Assembly: GCA_963829505.1 (NCBI GenBank)
Contig: CAWHIL010000003.1
Location: 1,302,001-1,366,000, forward strand
Length of the DNA stretch: 64,000 nt
Origin: Roseiarcus sp963829505
GTDB lineage: Bacteria > Pseudomonadota > Alphaproteobacteria > Rhizobiales > Beijerinckiaceae
Direction: 5' to 3'
In this document: in pieces, positions 18,934 to 28,102 of the stretch
Position numbering within the stretch: position 1 is the first letter of the stretch
Layout of the letters: each line of letters begins with the position of its first letter
Position numbers and translations under genes: made by a program
Notes under the pieces: model-generated
Databases searched by the model: none
The model's input: only the letters and a program-made list of their open reading frames with translations
What the model was told of the DNA's origin: nothing

Positions 18934-19332
18934 TCAAAGGCTGAGCGCCAGGGCGCGGAGCGCTTCCGCGCCCTTCGCGCCGAGCGCCGCCTCGACCCGG
19001 CGCTGCGCCTGGTCCCATAGAGGCGCGCCGCGCGCGATCGCCGCGCGGCCCTCCCCCGTCAGCGCGACCGTCGTCTCGCGCTGGTCATTGCCCTCCGTCT
19101 CCGCGACGAGCCCCATGCGTTCGAGCACCTTGACGTTGCGCCCGACCGTCGAGCGGTCGAGTTCGGCGACGCGCCCGAGTTCGGTCAGCGAGACGGCGCC
19201 CTTCCGCTCGATCCGCCGCATCAGGCTGAACTGGGCGACGCCGATCCCGACCGGCGCGAGGACCGCGTCATAGAGCGCCGTCGTCTTGCGGGTCGCGGCG
19301 CGAAGGGCCGCGCAATAGCAGAGGGTCGGCAT
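18934..19332 (-). CDS. MarR-family transcriptional regulator
   Basis: This 132-residue winged-helix repressor-type protein starts MPTLCYCAALRAATRKTTALYDAVLAPVG, typical of the MarR branch in which the first helices form the dimer. The DNA-binding region runs through VSLTELGRVAELDRSTVGRNVKVLERMGLV, with the wing at NDQRETTVALT. The MFS permease downstream on the same strand is the likely target. A perfect 14-base palindrome at 19337-19350, just before the start codon, is a good candidate for its own operator. The inducing ligand cannot be read from the sequence. Confidence 0.9.
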   Translation of the reverse strand: MPTLCYCAALRAATRKTTALYDAVLAPVGIGVAQFSLMRRIERKGAVSLTELGRVAELDRSTVGRNVKVLERMGLVAETEGNDQRETTVALTGEGRAAIARGAPLWDQAQRRVEAALGAKGAEALRALALSL

Positions 19333-19336
19333 AACG

Positions 19337-19350
19337 CGGGTATATACCCG
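19337..19350 (-). promoter_or_regulatory. Probable MarR operator (14-bp perfect palindrome)
   Basis: CGGGTATATACCCG lies four bases upstream of the MarR start codon. MarR dimers bind palindromes of this size, and binding here would block the ribosome-binding/promoter-proximal region. Inference from position and symmetry. Confidence 0.55.
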
Positions 19351-19489
19351 TAATCGCGGCGGCGCACAAGGGCCTCTCCCCCTCGCGCAAACCATCGCTT
19401 AGCCAAAAGTCAGCCTCTTATTTCCGAAAACGCGGTTGTGGATTAGTTGACGGCGTTATAAAACAATGGGAGGCTGTGGGACCCCGACG

Positions 19490-21801
19490 ATGTGCAAGAA
19501 CGCGCTCGCGTTGATGACATCCGTATCGCTTGTCTTCGGCGCCGCGCCGGCGGCGTTCGCCCAGGTTTCTTGCTCGGACGCGCTTGCGCAGGTGCGGGCG
19601 CTGCGGAGCGAGGGGGCCGCCCCTGCCGCGATCCGTCAGATGAAGCAGATCGCGCGTTACGCCTGCGACCCGCAGGCCCAGGCGCAGTTGGCCCTGCAGC
19701 AGCAAATGCAACAGGACGCCGAGAACCAGGCGGCCATGCAGGCGTTCGCCGGCCTGGCGGTCGGCATCATGGGCGGCCTCGCCCAGAGCGGCGCTTTTTC
19801 CGCGTCGACCTCCAATTACGTGGCCCCGCGAATGACGACGAACTTCGCGCCGCGGTTCGTGCCGAACGTTGCGCCGAGATTTCGCGCCGAACGTTGCGCA
19901 GCAAGGCATGCCGATCCGACCCCCGACGTTTGCGCCGAGGTTGGCCGCCTCGCCCACCGGCGCATTCGCCGCGCCCCGGATGCCGGCCTCCGCCCTGCCG
20001 GGCCATCCGATGCCCGCCGGCGCGCCAGTTGCGGGCTTGCGGCCGACGCCGGCGACCGGGTCTCAGGCGGGCTTGCAACGTCTGCCGGCGAATGCGCCTG
20101 GCGCACATTTTGCCGAACCGGGATCGCGCCCAGCGGTCGAATCGGTGGTCGCCGAACGACGAGCGGCGCTTGGCGGGCCGCCGGAGGAAGGCGCGACGCC
20201 CCGGTACCTTGCGGGGTCACGCGTGACCCCGGACATGGCGCCGGCGGCGGCCGTTGCGCCCAAAACTCTCGCGGGCGGCGGCGCCGCGCCGACAAACGTG
20301 GGGTCTCGCGCGCAGCCGGCATGGGCGGTTGCGACGGCGCCGGCCGCGACGCCTGCGGTCGCGGCGGCGCCTGCGGCCTTGACAACGGCTGCCCCCACCG
20401 CGACGCCTGCGACCGCCGCCGCCCCATCGCCGTCGAGCGGCGGTTCGGCGTCGGCTTCGGTGTCGGGGTCGAATTCAGCAACTCTCCTCGCTGCTGAACA
20501 ATACGAACGCCGACGCGCGTTCGCGTCAGTTCGCCAGCGCGGCGTTGAACCAGCCGGTTCCGAGCGCATCGAGCGCAGCCAGTTCCGGCGTGGCGCAATC
20601 GAGCCAGCAGACCACCGTCAGCACGAACGCGCTGATTGCGGCGACGTACAAGCCAGCCGGCGCGCACTACGGCTGCTCGGGGCTGATGACGGCGATGGAC
20701 GAAATCCGGGACGCGAACCCGTCGGGATACAATTCCAGTATCCCGCTGTACAACAGCCTTTGCGGAGGCGCCGGCGGGTCCGCAAGCGGCGGCGTCTCGG
20801 CTCTCCTGACGCAAGTCGCGAATGCGACGCCGCTCACAGGCAATTCGCTATCGTCCCTGTCGACGCTTCAGACTTCGACCGCCGCGGCGACGGTCCCGAC
20901 GCTTTCGAACGGCGATCCCGCGACGGACCTACTCAGCGCCATCCTGGCCGCACCGTCCGCGGCGCCAGCGAACGCCGATGTGGCGGGGTGGGAGTCCCTG
21001 CTCGGGACTTCCAGCGGATCGCCGACGACCGGCGCGCAGGGCTCAAATTCTTCGCAGCTCCTGGCAGCGCTCGCGGGCGGAGGAACCGCGGCCGCGTCGA
21101 CTGGCGCCGTTGTGTCCGCGCAAGCGCCGGCCAACATCACGGTGCAACCCGGATCGCAATCCGTCCAGGATTCCAACACCGTCCAACTCAATGCCGACGT
21201 GAAGACGAGTATTGCGTCGCTGACGCCGCCGTCGGCGTCGGCGTCGCAGACGCAGGCATCGGCGCCGGCAGGTTGGGGCCCCATGGGCGTCAACACTTTC
21301 ACGGCTTCGCAGCCAACGGCGAATTCGGGCGCACAGTCAACGCAGGCGAGCGTTGCAGCCGGATCGACGCTTGCAAAGCCTCCAATCGTCATCCTCGAGG
21401 ATACGGCAACTGCCGCGCTTGGCGGAGCGGCGAGCGCAATCTCGCCCGGCGGCGCCGTCAATGTGCTCGGTGACGTCAATGACGCCGCAAGCGTCTATTC
21501 AGGTTTTCGAAGCGGCGGGACCTTCGGGGCGCTCGACGCGGGAGCCGAAGCGGTCTTCGCCCGGGGCGCCACGGCGGCGGGACTGGAAATGGGCGCGTCG
21601 GCTGCAATGACGGGCGCGGGAGCAACAGGCATCGCAACAATGACGACGGCGATCGGGGGAGCGGCGATAGGAGGAGGATTGGCGGCTGGAGTGGCCGTGG
21701 GTTCGTTTGAATTCTCCAATGCCTTTATCGCTCCATACGTCGCTCCGCAGTTGGGAACGTTGATGTTCAATGCGGCCCCGTCTCTCTTCACGCCGCCCTG
21801 A
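19490..21801 (+). CDS. Large exported Ala/Ser/Thr/Pro-rich protein (two frame breaks)
   Basis: The signal peptide region MCKNALALMTSVSLVFGAAPAAFAQ is followed by a cysteine-containing segment (SCSDALAQVRALRSEG), a Gln-rich helix (LALQQQMQQDAENQAAMQAF), then a long low-complexity Ala/Pro/Thr region. A more ordered part follows (about 20480-20800; LSSLLNNTNADARSRQFASA, YKPAGAHYGCSGLMTAMDEI), and the end is glycine/alanine-rich and hydrophobic. The reading frame shifts near 19881 (one extra T in a TTT run fits) and near 20475. Composition stays continuous across both points, so one gene of about 770 residues is most likely. I recognise no domain; a cell-surface or secreted role is inferred from the signal peptide. 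Confidence 0.6.
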
Positions 21802-21920
21802 AGCCGCGACGAGCGTGGTTCGGCATTCCATGCCGTCGGTCGAGACGCGCATCGGGATGGGCGCGCGTCTCGAAGCACGCTTCCTCGTGCGCAGGGAACG
21901 GCGTCGCGTCCTGGAGCAAC

Positions 21921-21960
21921 CTTCGAGACGCCCTGCTTCGCAGGGCTCCTCAGGACGAGG
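21921..21960. repeat. Dispersed palindromic repeat, copy 2
   Basis: CTTCGAGACGCC, an inverted core (CTGCTTCGCAG), then GGCTCCTCAGGACGAGG. The outer parts match 14528-14566 while the core palindrome differs in sequence but keeps its symmetry. More fragments of the CGTCTCGAAG motif lie just upstream (about 21840-21880). Confidence 0.7.
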
Positions 21961-22076
21961 GTCGCGTGTGGCGCCTCGCCGCCGGCGAGGCTGCTCAGCA
22001 CGTGGGGGCGCTTGGGAGCTACTCGACTTCGTGTCCGGAAAGTCGGACGCGGTTCAACAAGGAGGATGGGGGCGCG

Positions 22077-22553
22077 ATGAAGAGTGTTTCTTTCGGCATG
22101 ATGGCGGCGACCGTGTCCGCGCTCGCCTTGTGCCTCACAGCCTGCTCGCAGACGGCTGGCCAGAACCAGACGCAGGACGCGGTTCTCGGGGCGGTGGCGG
22201 GCGGGCTTCTCGGCGGCGCGATCGGAGGCGCTGCGGGCAACCAGGTCGTCGGGGCCCTGGCCGGCGCCGCGATCGGCGGCATCGTCGGCGCAGGCATCGG
22301 GAACTACCTCGACGAGCAGGACCGCGCCCAACTGGCGGATATGACCGAGGCCACGGCGCAGACAGGAACGGTCGGCCACTACTACAACCCTAAGACCAAG
22401 GTGCGCCTGACGACCCGTCCCGCCGCTGCAGCGACGGCGTCGGCAACCTCGAACTGCAAGGACGTCGATCAGGAATTGACGCTCGCCGACGGCACGACAA
22501 AGAAGGGCAGCGTTCGCGCGTGCCGCACCGGCAACGAGTGGACCTACTCCTGA
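22077..22553 (+). CDS. Glycine-zipper outer-membrane lipoprotein (17-kDa antigen-like)
   Basis: The 158-residue protein has a lipoprotein signal peptide with lipobox LTAC (Cys about residue 22). It then has a glycine-zipper segment (GAVAGGLLGGAIGGAAGN and GAAIGGIVGAGIGNYLDEQD), in which small residues repeat every four positions to pack helices in a membrane. A basic/hydrophilic C-terminal domain follows, with YNPKTKVRLTTRP, two cysteines and LADGTTKKGSVRACRTGNEW, resembling the rickettsial 17-kDa surface antigen family. GGAGG sixteen bases upstream and the lipobox position support the ATG at 22077. It was probably anchored to the outer membrane. Its role is likely envelope structure. Confidence 0.85.
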   Translation: MKSVSFGMMAATVSALALCLTACSQTAGQNQTQDAVLGAVAGGLLGGAIGGAAGNQVVGALAGAAIGGIVGAGIGNYLDEQDRAQLADMTEATAQTGTVGHYYNPKTKVRLTTRPAAAATASATSNCKDVDQELTLADGTTKKGSVRACRTGNEWTYS

Positions 22554-22555
22554 CA

Positions 22556-23417
22556 GTGCGGTCTTCGAGCGTCGCGCGCCGCCTTGCTCTCCTGTTCGTC
22601 CTGCAAGGCCTGGCCTGCGGCGTTGCGCAAGCTCAGGCGCCGGTCGTTCACGACAAGGCGGGCAGACTGCGAGCGACCGTCGTTCCGGCGACGAACTGGT
22701 GCCTGCCCGTCGTCAGTCTCAACGTCGTCGCGGGCAAGGACGTCTTTGAAAAGTCCGCGGAGGACGTCCAGAAACTCATCGGCGTCGCGCGCTACGCGAT
22801 CACCGAGAACTGCCCCGAAGCTCAGATCGTGCGCGTCCGTGGCTTCGTCGGCGACACAGGAGTTCTTTCAGGCCTACACCGGAAGGGCGATCGACTGGCG
22901 CATTCAGGTCTTCGCCTCGGTCGGCGGCATTCTGTCGGTCCTCGATGTGAAGCTGCCTCCCGACGAATATGCAAGAAGGCTCGCCGAGTTCGAAACGCGG
23001 ACCCAATTCGCGCGCGCCAGACTTCCGGGCGTGACGATCGCCTCCGCGGGCGCGGACGCGGCGAACGGCCGGGTCGGCTGGACGATCGATAACGTCGCGG
23101 GCAGCACCTACGTGCTCACAGAGCGGTCGAAAAGTTTCACCACTCTGTCCTCAGTCGCAGACATGGTCGCCCATGCACGCGCCGAAGGCTGCGCAAACCA
23201 GGAGAAGGGTTCCGTCGAGAATGCCATCGACGGCGACATCGCTCCCAACATCCAGACACGCTCGTTCGCATGTTCGGTCGAGGGAAAGACAAACACGATC
23301 GGCATCGTCGCTGACGAGGTGGACGACGTCGCGACGGTTTTTGAGTTCGGCTCAGCGTCCGAATCCGCAGCCCGCGCTCTGACGGGATATCTTTCCGACA
23401 AGGCGATCGTCTACTGA
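22556..23417 (+). CDS. Exported protein of unknown function (frame broken near 22856)
   Basis: The product is about 287 residues with a signal peptide (ARRLALLFVLQGLACGVAQAQA). The frame changes near 22856: the first part ends IVRVRGFVGDT and the second resumes EFFQAYTGRAIDWRIQVF. Loss of one CA from a CACA stretch would fit. The later part has paired cysteines (ARAEGCANQE, TRSFACSVEG) and alternating short strands, suggesting a disulfide-stabilised periplasmic fold. It starts two bases after the lipoprotein stop with a GTG and is probably co-transcribed with it. No family recognised. Confidence 0.65.
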
Positions 23418-23453
23418 CGGTGACGGCGGGCGTCGAAAACCCGCCCGGCCCGC

Positions 23454-24863
23454 TCAGTAAAGCCCGGTGAATTCGTAGAAGCCGATGACGACGAACACCG
23501 CGGCCGTCTTCAGGACGGTGACGGCGAAGATGTCCTTGTAGGACTCGCGGTGGGTGAGGCCGGTGACGGCGAGCAGCGTGATGACGGCGCCGTTGTGCGG
23601 CAGCGTGTCCATGCCGCCCGACGCCATCGCGGCGACCCGGTGCAGCGCTTCCATCGGAATGCCGACGGCGTTGGCGGCCTCGATGAAGTCCTTCGACATC
23701 GCAGCGAGCGCAATCGACATGCCGCCCGAGGCCGAGCCGGTGATGCCGGCGAGCGAAGTGACGGTGACCGCCTCGCGCACGAGGACGTTCGGGATGCCGC
23801 CGAGCGCGTCGCGAATGGCGAGGAAGCCGGGCAGCGACGCGATGACGCCGCCGAAGCCATATTCGGTCGCCGTGTTCATCGCCGCCAGCAGCGCGCCCGC
23901 GACCGCGAGCTTGCTGCCGTCCGCAAACGTCCGCGACACGGGGCGCCAGGCGAGCAGGAAGACGAGGACGATGCCCGTCAGCAGCGCGCCCTCGACCGCC
24001 CAGACGGCGCGGATCGGCGGGACCGGCGTCGCGATCGCATGGTCCATGGCGAGTTTCAGGTCGTAATTCGCGCCATAGGTCCAGTCGATCAGGCCGGTGA
24101 ACACGCCGGGAAAGCCGCCGAGCAGGATGTTGAGGCCGAAGACGACGATAAGCGGCAGAAAGGCGATGAAGGGCGAGGGCAGATGGGTCGTGTCGATCGG
24201 CTGCGGCTCGTTGATGTGGCCTTCGCCGTAGCCTTCGCCTCGCGCGCGGGCGCGCCGCTTCTGCCATTCGAGATAGGTCATCCCGCAAACGAGGATGAAG
24301 ATCGCGCCGACGATGCCGAGGATCGGCGCGGCGCCGGTCGTCGTCTTGAAATAGGTGGTCGGGATGATGTTCTGGATCTGCGGCGTGAAGGGCAGCGAGT
24401 CCATGGTGAAGGAGAAGGCGCCGAGCGCGATCGTGCCCGGAATGAGCCGCTTCGGAATGTCGCCGGCGCGGAAGAGTTCGCTGGCGAAGGGGTAGGCTGC
24501 GAAGACGACGACGAACAGCGACACGCCGCCGTAGGTCAGGACCGCGCAGACGAGCACGATCGCGAGCATCGCCTGGTCCTTGCCGACGGCGCGGATGATG
24601 GTGGCGACGATCGACTTGGCGAAGCCGGAAAGCTCGATCACCTTGCCGAAGACGGCGCCGAGCAGAAAGACCGGGAAGTAGAGCTGCGCGAAGCCGACCA
24701 TCTTCACCATGAAGAGGTTGGTGAAGGCGGCGGGCACCGCATGCGGGTCGGTCAGGAAGACCGCGCCCATGGCGGCGATCGGCGCGAACAGGATGACGCT
24801 GAAGCCGCGATAGGCGACGAACATCAGGAAACAGAGCGCCGCCAGCGCAATCAGAAGATCCAT
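23454..24863 (-). CDS. GntP-family permease (carboxylate/gluconate transporter)
   Basis: This 469-residue inner-membrane permease has about 12-14 hydrophobic helices. Family features include the N-terminal LIALAALCFLMFVAYRGFSV, GGVSLFVVVFAAYPFASELF, and the C-terminal conserved block GITGSASGGMSIALAAM followed by ASGGMDTLPHNGAVITLL, which I recognise from GntP/citrate-like transporters. These use proton symport to import sugar acids or hydroxycarboxylates. The ATG at 24863 gives the expected start; the upstream open frame is noise. It is separate from the exporter gene upstream on the same strand by about 120 bases. Substrate cannot be assigned. Confidence 0.88.
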   Translation of the reverse strand: MDLLIALAALCFLMFVAYRGFSVILFAPIAAMGAVFLTDPHAVPAAFTNLFMVKMVGFAQLYFPVFLLGAVFGKVIELSGFAKSIVATIIRAVGKDQAMLAIVLVCAVLTYGGVSLFVVVFAAYPFASELFRAGDIPKRLIPGTIALGAFSFTMDSLPFTPQIQNIIPTTYFKTTTGAAPILGIVGAIFILVCGMTYLEWQKRRARARGEGYGEGHINEPQPIDTTHLPSPFIAFLPLIVVFGLNILLGGFPGVFTGLIDWTYGANYDLKLAMDHAIATPVPPIRAVWAVEGALLTGIVLVFLLAWRPVSRTFADGSKLAVAGALLAAMNTATEYGFGGVIASLPGFLAIRDALGGIPNVLVREAVTVTSLAGITGSASGGMSIALAAMSKDFIEAANAVGIPMEALHRVAAMASGGMDTLPHNGAVITLLAVTGLTHRESYKDIFAVTVLKTAAVFVVIGFYEFTGLY

Positions 24864-24983
24864 GGCACGCCCTCCCGGCGCATTCTTGCTTTGAGCGGAT
24901 CGACCGTTACGCGCGGGGAGACCTGGCGGACAAGCGAGACAAGTGTCGCACGCGACGCTTCGCGCCGCGGCGGATCGCCGCAT

Positions 24984-25856
24984 TCACGCGCGCGTGGCGG
25001 CAACTCGCGCAAGCGCAGGCGCCGCCTCGACCGCGACCGCGCCGATCAGGATCAGCACGCAGCCGGCGGCGCCGACAAGCGTCAGCCGCTCGCCGATGAA
25101 AAGCGCGCCAGCGATCGCCGCGAACACCGCTTCCGGCGACAGGATCAGGGCTGCTTCCGCGGGCGGCGTGCGACGCTGGCCGACGATGGCGAGCGTATAG
25201 CCGAGCGCGCCCGCAAAGAGGCCGGCGAACAGGATTTCGGGCGCAGCCGCGACGACGTCGGCAATGCTCGCCCGCTCGAAGGCGAAGGAAAAGGCGGCGG
25301 CGAGGCCGGCGGTCGTCGCGTACTGGACGAAGGCGAGGGTCAGCGGACGCGCGGCGCGGGCGAGAAAACCCGCCACGAGCGCGATCTGCGCAGCCCAGGC
25401 GACGTCGGCGATCAGCACGAGGCCGTCGCCGGCCGTCGGCGGCTGCGCGGGGCCGCCTCCGGTCGCGAGCAGCCACGCGCCGAAGAGCGAGACGGCGCCC
25501 GCCACGAGGACAATGGCGCGCGGGCGCGTTCGGGAGAGCGCCCACACGGCGAAGGGCGTCAGCACGACATAGCACGCCGTGAGGAAGCCGCCGTTGGTGG
25601 CGCTAGTCGTCCGGAGACCCGCCTGCTGCAGGCTCGCGCCCAGGAACAGGAGCGCGCCGATCACGATAGCGAGGCGCCATGCGCCCCCTGGCGCCGGCCT
25701 TTCCGCACGCCGCGCCTCGACGAGCGCAAACGGCAGAAGCGCGACGGCGGACACGGCGAAGCGCGCGGCCACGAAGGCGAGCGGCGGCAGCGCGCCGATG
25801 TCCTTCTGCACGACGAAGGTGACGCCCCAGACAGCCGCCGTCGTCAACAAGAGCAC
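24984..25856 (-). CDS. DMT-superfamily (EamA) exporter
   Basis: The protein has about 290 residues and ten transmembrane helices made of two EamA repeats. The first begins LLLTTAAVWGVTFVVQKD, and the second is marked by PEAVFAAIAGALFIGERLTL, a typical DMT helix-9 loop. These inner-membrane proteins export amino acids, metabolites or drugs. The start is uncertain: there is no ATG in a sensible place. GTG at 25856 is used here, while CTG at 25913 (overlapping the epimerase stop) would restore the usual longer N-terminus SRLGADVLLL. It lies directly downstream of the epimerase gene. Confidence 0.82.
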   Translation of the reverse strand: MLLLTTAAVWGVTFVVQKDIGALPPLAFVAARFAVSAVALLPFALVEARRAERPAPGGAWRLAIVIGALLFLGASLQQAGLRTTSATNGGFLTACYVVLTPFAVWALSRTRPRAIVLVAGAVSLFGAWLLATGGGPAQPPTAGDGLVLIADVAWAAQIALVAGFLARAARPLTLAFVQYATTAGLAAAFSFAFERASIADVVAAAPEILFAGLFAGALGYTLAIVGQRRTPPAEAALILSPEAVFAAIAGALFIGERLTLVGAAGCVLILIGAVAVEAAPALARVAATRA

Positions 25857-25909
25857 GTCGGCGCCGAGGCGCGAGAGGCCCGCGCTTCGACCGGCATCGA
25901 GCCCGAGAT

Positions 25910-26320
25910 TCAGGCCGGAACCTGCTCGATCTCGACCAGCGTGCCGAAAAAGTCCTTCGGGTGCAGGAACAGCACCGGGTTGCCATGCGCGCCAATCTTC
26001 GGCTTGCCGTCGCCGAGCACCCGGGCGCCGGCGGCCTTTAGCTTTGCACCCTCTGCGACGACGTCGGCCACCTCGAAGCACATGTGGTGGATGCCGCCGG
26101 CCGGGTTCTTTTCGAGGAAGCCCGCGATCGGCGAGTTCGCCCCGAGGGGATGAAGCAGCTCGACCTTGGTGTTCGGCAATTCGACGAAGATGACCGTCAC
26201 GCCGTGCTCGGGCACCGCGTGCGGCGCCGACACCTTGGCGCCGAGGGTCTCGCGATAGGTCGTCGCCGCCTTTTCGAGGTCGGGCACCGCGATGGCGACG
26301 TGATTGAGTTTTCCGATCAT
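25910..26320 (-). CDS. mce: Methylmalonyl-CoA epimerase
   Basis: The 136-residue vicinal-oxygen-chelate metalloenzyme converts (2S)- to (2R)-methylmalonyl-CoA in propionyl-CoA metabolism. The sequence MIGKLNHVAIAVPDLEKA gives the first metal ligand His, and GIHHMCFEVAD and VLFLHPKDFFGTLVEIEQ give the later His/Glu ligands. Length matches the family. The gene lies between RNase J and the DMT exporter, all on the minus strand. An array of GGCGAAT/GGCGAGT heptamers begins just upstream of its start. Confidence 0.93.
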   Translation of the reverse strand: MIGKLNHVAIAVPDLEKAATTYRETLGAKVSAPHAVPEHGVTVIFVELPNTKVELLHPLGANSPIAGFLEKNPAGGIHHMCFEVADVVAEGAKLKAAGARVLGDGKPKIGAHGNPVLFLHPKDFFGTLVEIEQVPA

Positions 26321-26332
26321 GGGGGTCTCCTT

Positions 26333-26430
26333 GGCGAGTGGCGAGTGGCGAGGCGAATGGCGAATGGCGAATGGAAGCGCGGCGTATCGCTCCCTACTCG
26401 CTACTCCCTACTCCCTACTCGCTACTCGCC
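26333..26430. repeat. Paired inverted heptamer arrays (gene-less copy)
   Basis: The left array (26333-26372) is GGCGAGT twice, a partial GGCGA, then GGCGAAT three times. After a 17-base spacer, the right array (26390-26430) is six heptamers on the opposite strand (CTCCCTA and CTCGCTA types). The two arrays are imperfect inverted copies and fill almost the whole space between mce and rnj. The same heptamers flank the gene at 43752-44111. Confidence 0.85.
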
Positions 26431-26434
26431 CCTC

Positions 26435-28102
26435 TTAAACCTCAACCACGAGCGCATGCACCTGCGGCTTCTTGCCCCAGACGGCGTTGACGGCGGCGCG
26501 CACGCCCCGCTCGATCGCGTTCGACAAGAAGTCCGCGTCGCGCCGCTTTCCCTTCGGCAGGCTCTCGAAGGTCTCGAAAATCGCCGCGTCGATGATCTCG
26601 TCGAAGCCGGCGCCGTCGCGGGTGCGCTCGGGCAGCCCGGCGATCATCACGTCCGGATCGCCGGCGAGTTCCCCTTTCGGCGTCAGCGCGATGGCGATCG
26701 AGATCACGCCGGAGAACGACAGCCTGCGGCGCTGGCCGACGCAATCCTGTCCGGGCGGCAGGAGGATGTCGCCGTCCTTCAGCCTGCGGCCGTGGTCGAT
26801 CTCACCGATTCCATCGAGATCGCCGGGGGCGAAGCGGATGAGGTCGCCGTTGAAGGCGCGGCGCACCTGCGGCACCCCGAGCGACCAGGCCAGCGCTGCG
26901 TGCTCGGTCAGGTGCAGCGCCTCGCCGTGCGCCGGGACGGCCATCTGCGGTCGCAGCCAACCGTACATCTTGGCGACCTCTCCCCGCCGGGGATGGCCGG
27001 ACGCGTGCACAAGCCCGTTGCGGTCGGTGATGACCTCGATCCCCGCCGAGACCAGCGCGTTGACGATCCGGCCGACCGCCTTTTCGTTGCCCGGAATGGT
27101 GCGCGAGGAGAAGATCACGGTGTCGCCGGGGGCGAGTTCGGCCGCCGGATGATCGTTTCCGGCGATCCGCGCCAGCGCCGCGCGCGGCTCGCCCTGGCTG
27201 CCGGTCGCGAGCGCGAGGATCTTGTCGCGCGGCAGGCGATCGAAGGCGTCGAGGCCGAGGAACGGCGGCACGCCGTCGAGCATACCGAGTTCGCGCGCGA
27301 TCGCCACGACCCGCTCCATCGCCCGGCCGAGAATGCAGACCTGCCGTCCGGCGGCGTGGCCCGCTTCCGCCGCCGAGCGAAGCCGCGCCACGTTGGAGGC
27401 GAAGGTGGTCACAACGACCCGGTTCCGGGCGGCGCCCACAAGGTCCTTGAGGGTCGCCGCGACCTCGAGCTCGGAGGGGCTTTCGCCCTCGCGCAGCACG
27501 TTGGTCGAATCGCACACGAACGCCAGCACGCCCTCGTCGCCGAGCGCCCTGAGACGGGCTTCGTCGGTCTTCGAGCCGACCACCGGGGCTGGATCGATCT
27601 TCCAGTCGCCGGAATGGACGACGAGGCCGGCGGGCGTGCGGATCGCCAGCGCCGAGCTCTCCGGGATCGAATGGGCGACGGGCACGAATTCGACGTCGAA
27701 CGGCCCGATCGTCACGCGCCCGCCCGGGGGCACGATCTCGATCGGGATCTTCGGCGCTCCCGGCTCGCCGAGACGGCGCGCCTCCGCAAGGCCGGCGGCA
27801 AAGGGCGAGGCGTAGACGCGAGCCCCGAGACTCGGCCAAAGGTCGGCGAGCGCGCCGATGTGGTCCTCGTGCGCGTGGGTGATGACGATGCCGACGAGGT
27901 CCTTCCGCACCTTCTCGATGAAGCCGACGTCGGGCAGGATGAGGTCGATTCCGGGCAGGTCGTCGCCGGCGAACGCCACGCCGAGATCGACCATCAGCCA
28001 CTTGCGCGCGCGGGCCGGCCCATAGCCGTAGAGCGCGCAATTCATGCCGATTTCGCCAAGGCCTCCCAGCGCCGCGAACACCAACTCGCCGTCATCGATC
28101 AT
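26435..28102 (-). CDS. rnj: Ribonuclease J
   Basis: This 555-residue metallo-beta-lactamase/beta-CASP nuclease acts in mRNA decay and rRNA maturation. The zinc motif is ITHAHEDHIGAL (about 75-86), with beta-lactamase motif GLVVHSGDWKID, the beta-CASP motifs (FVCDSTN; ATGSQGEPRAAL; VIFSSRTIPGNE) and HASGHPRRGEV, followed by the C-terminal dimer domain. The ATG at 28102 overlaps the birA stop (ATGA), so the two genes are translationally coupled. The long upstream open frame is the birA region in another frame. Confidence 0.95.
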   Translation of the reverse strand: MIDDGELVFAALGGLGEIGMNCALYGYGPARARKWLMVDLGVAFAGDDLPGIDLILPDVGFIEKVRKDLVGIVITHAHEDHIGALADLWPSLGARVYASPFAAGLAEARRLGEPGAPKIPIEIVPPGGRVTIGPFDVEFVPVAHSIPESSALAIRTPAGLVVHSGDWKIDPAPVVGSKTDEARLRALGDEGVLAFVCDSTNVLREGESPSELEVAATLKDLVGAARNRVVVTTFASNVARLRSAAEAGHAAGRQVCILGRAMERVVAIARELGMLDGVPPFLGLDAFDRLPRDKILALATGSQGEPRAALARIAGNDHPAAELAPGDTVIFSSRTIPGNEKAVGRIVNALVSAGIEVITDRNGLVHASGHPRRGEVAKMYGWLRPQMAVPAHGEALHLTEHAALAWSLGVPQVRRAFNGDLIRFAPGDLDGIGEIDHGRRLKDGDILLPPGQDCVGQRRRLSFSGVISIAIALTPKGELAGDPDVMIAGLPERTRDGAGFDEIIDAAIFETFESLPKGKRRDADFLSNAIERGVRAAVNAVWGKKPQVHALVVEV

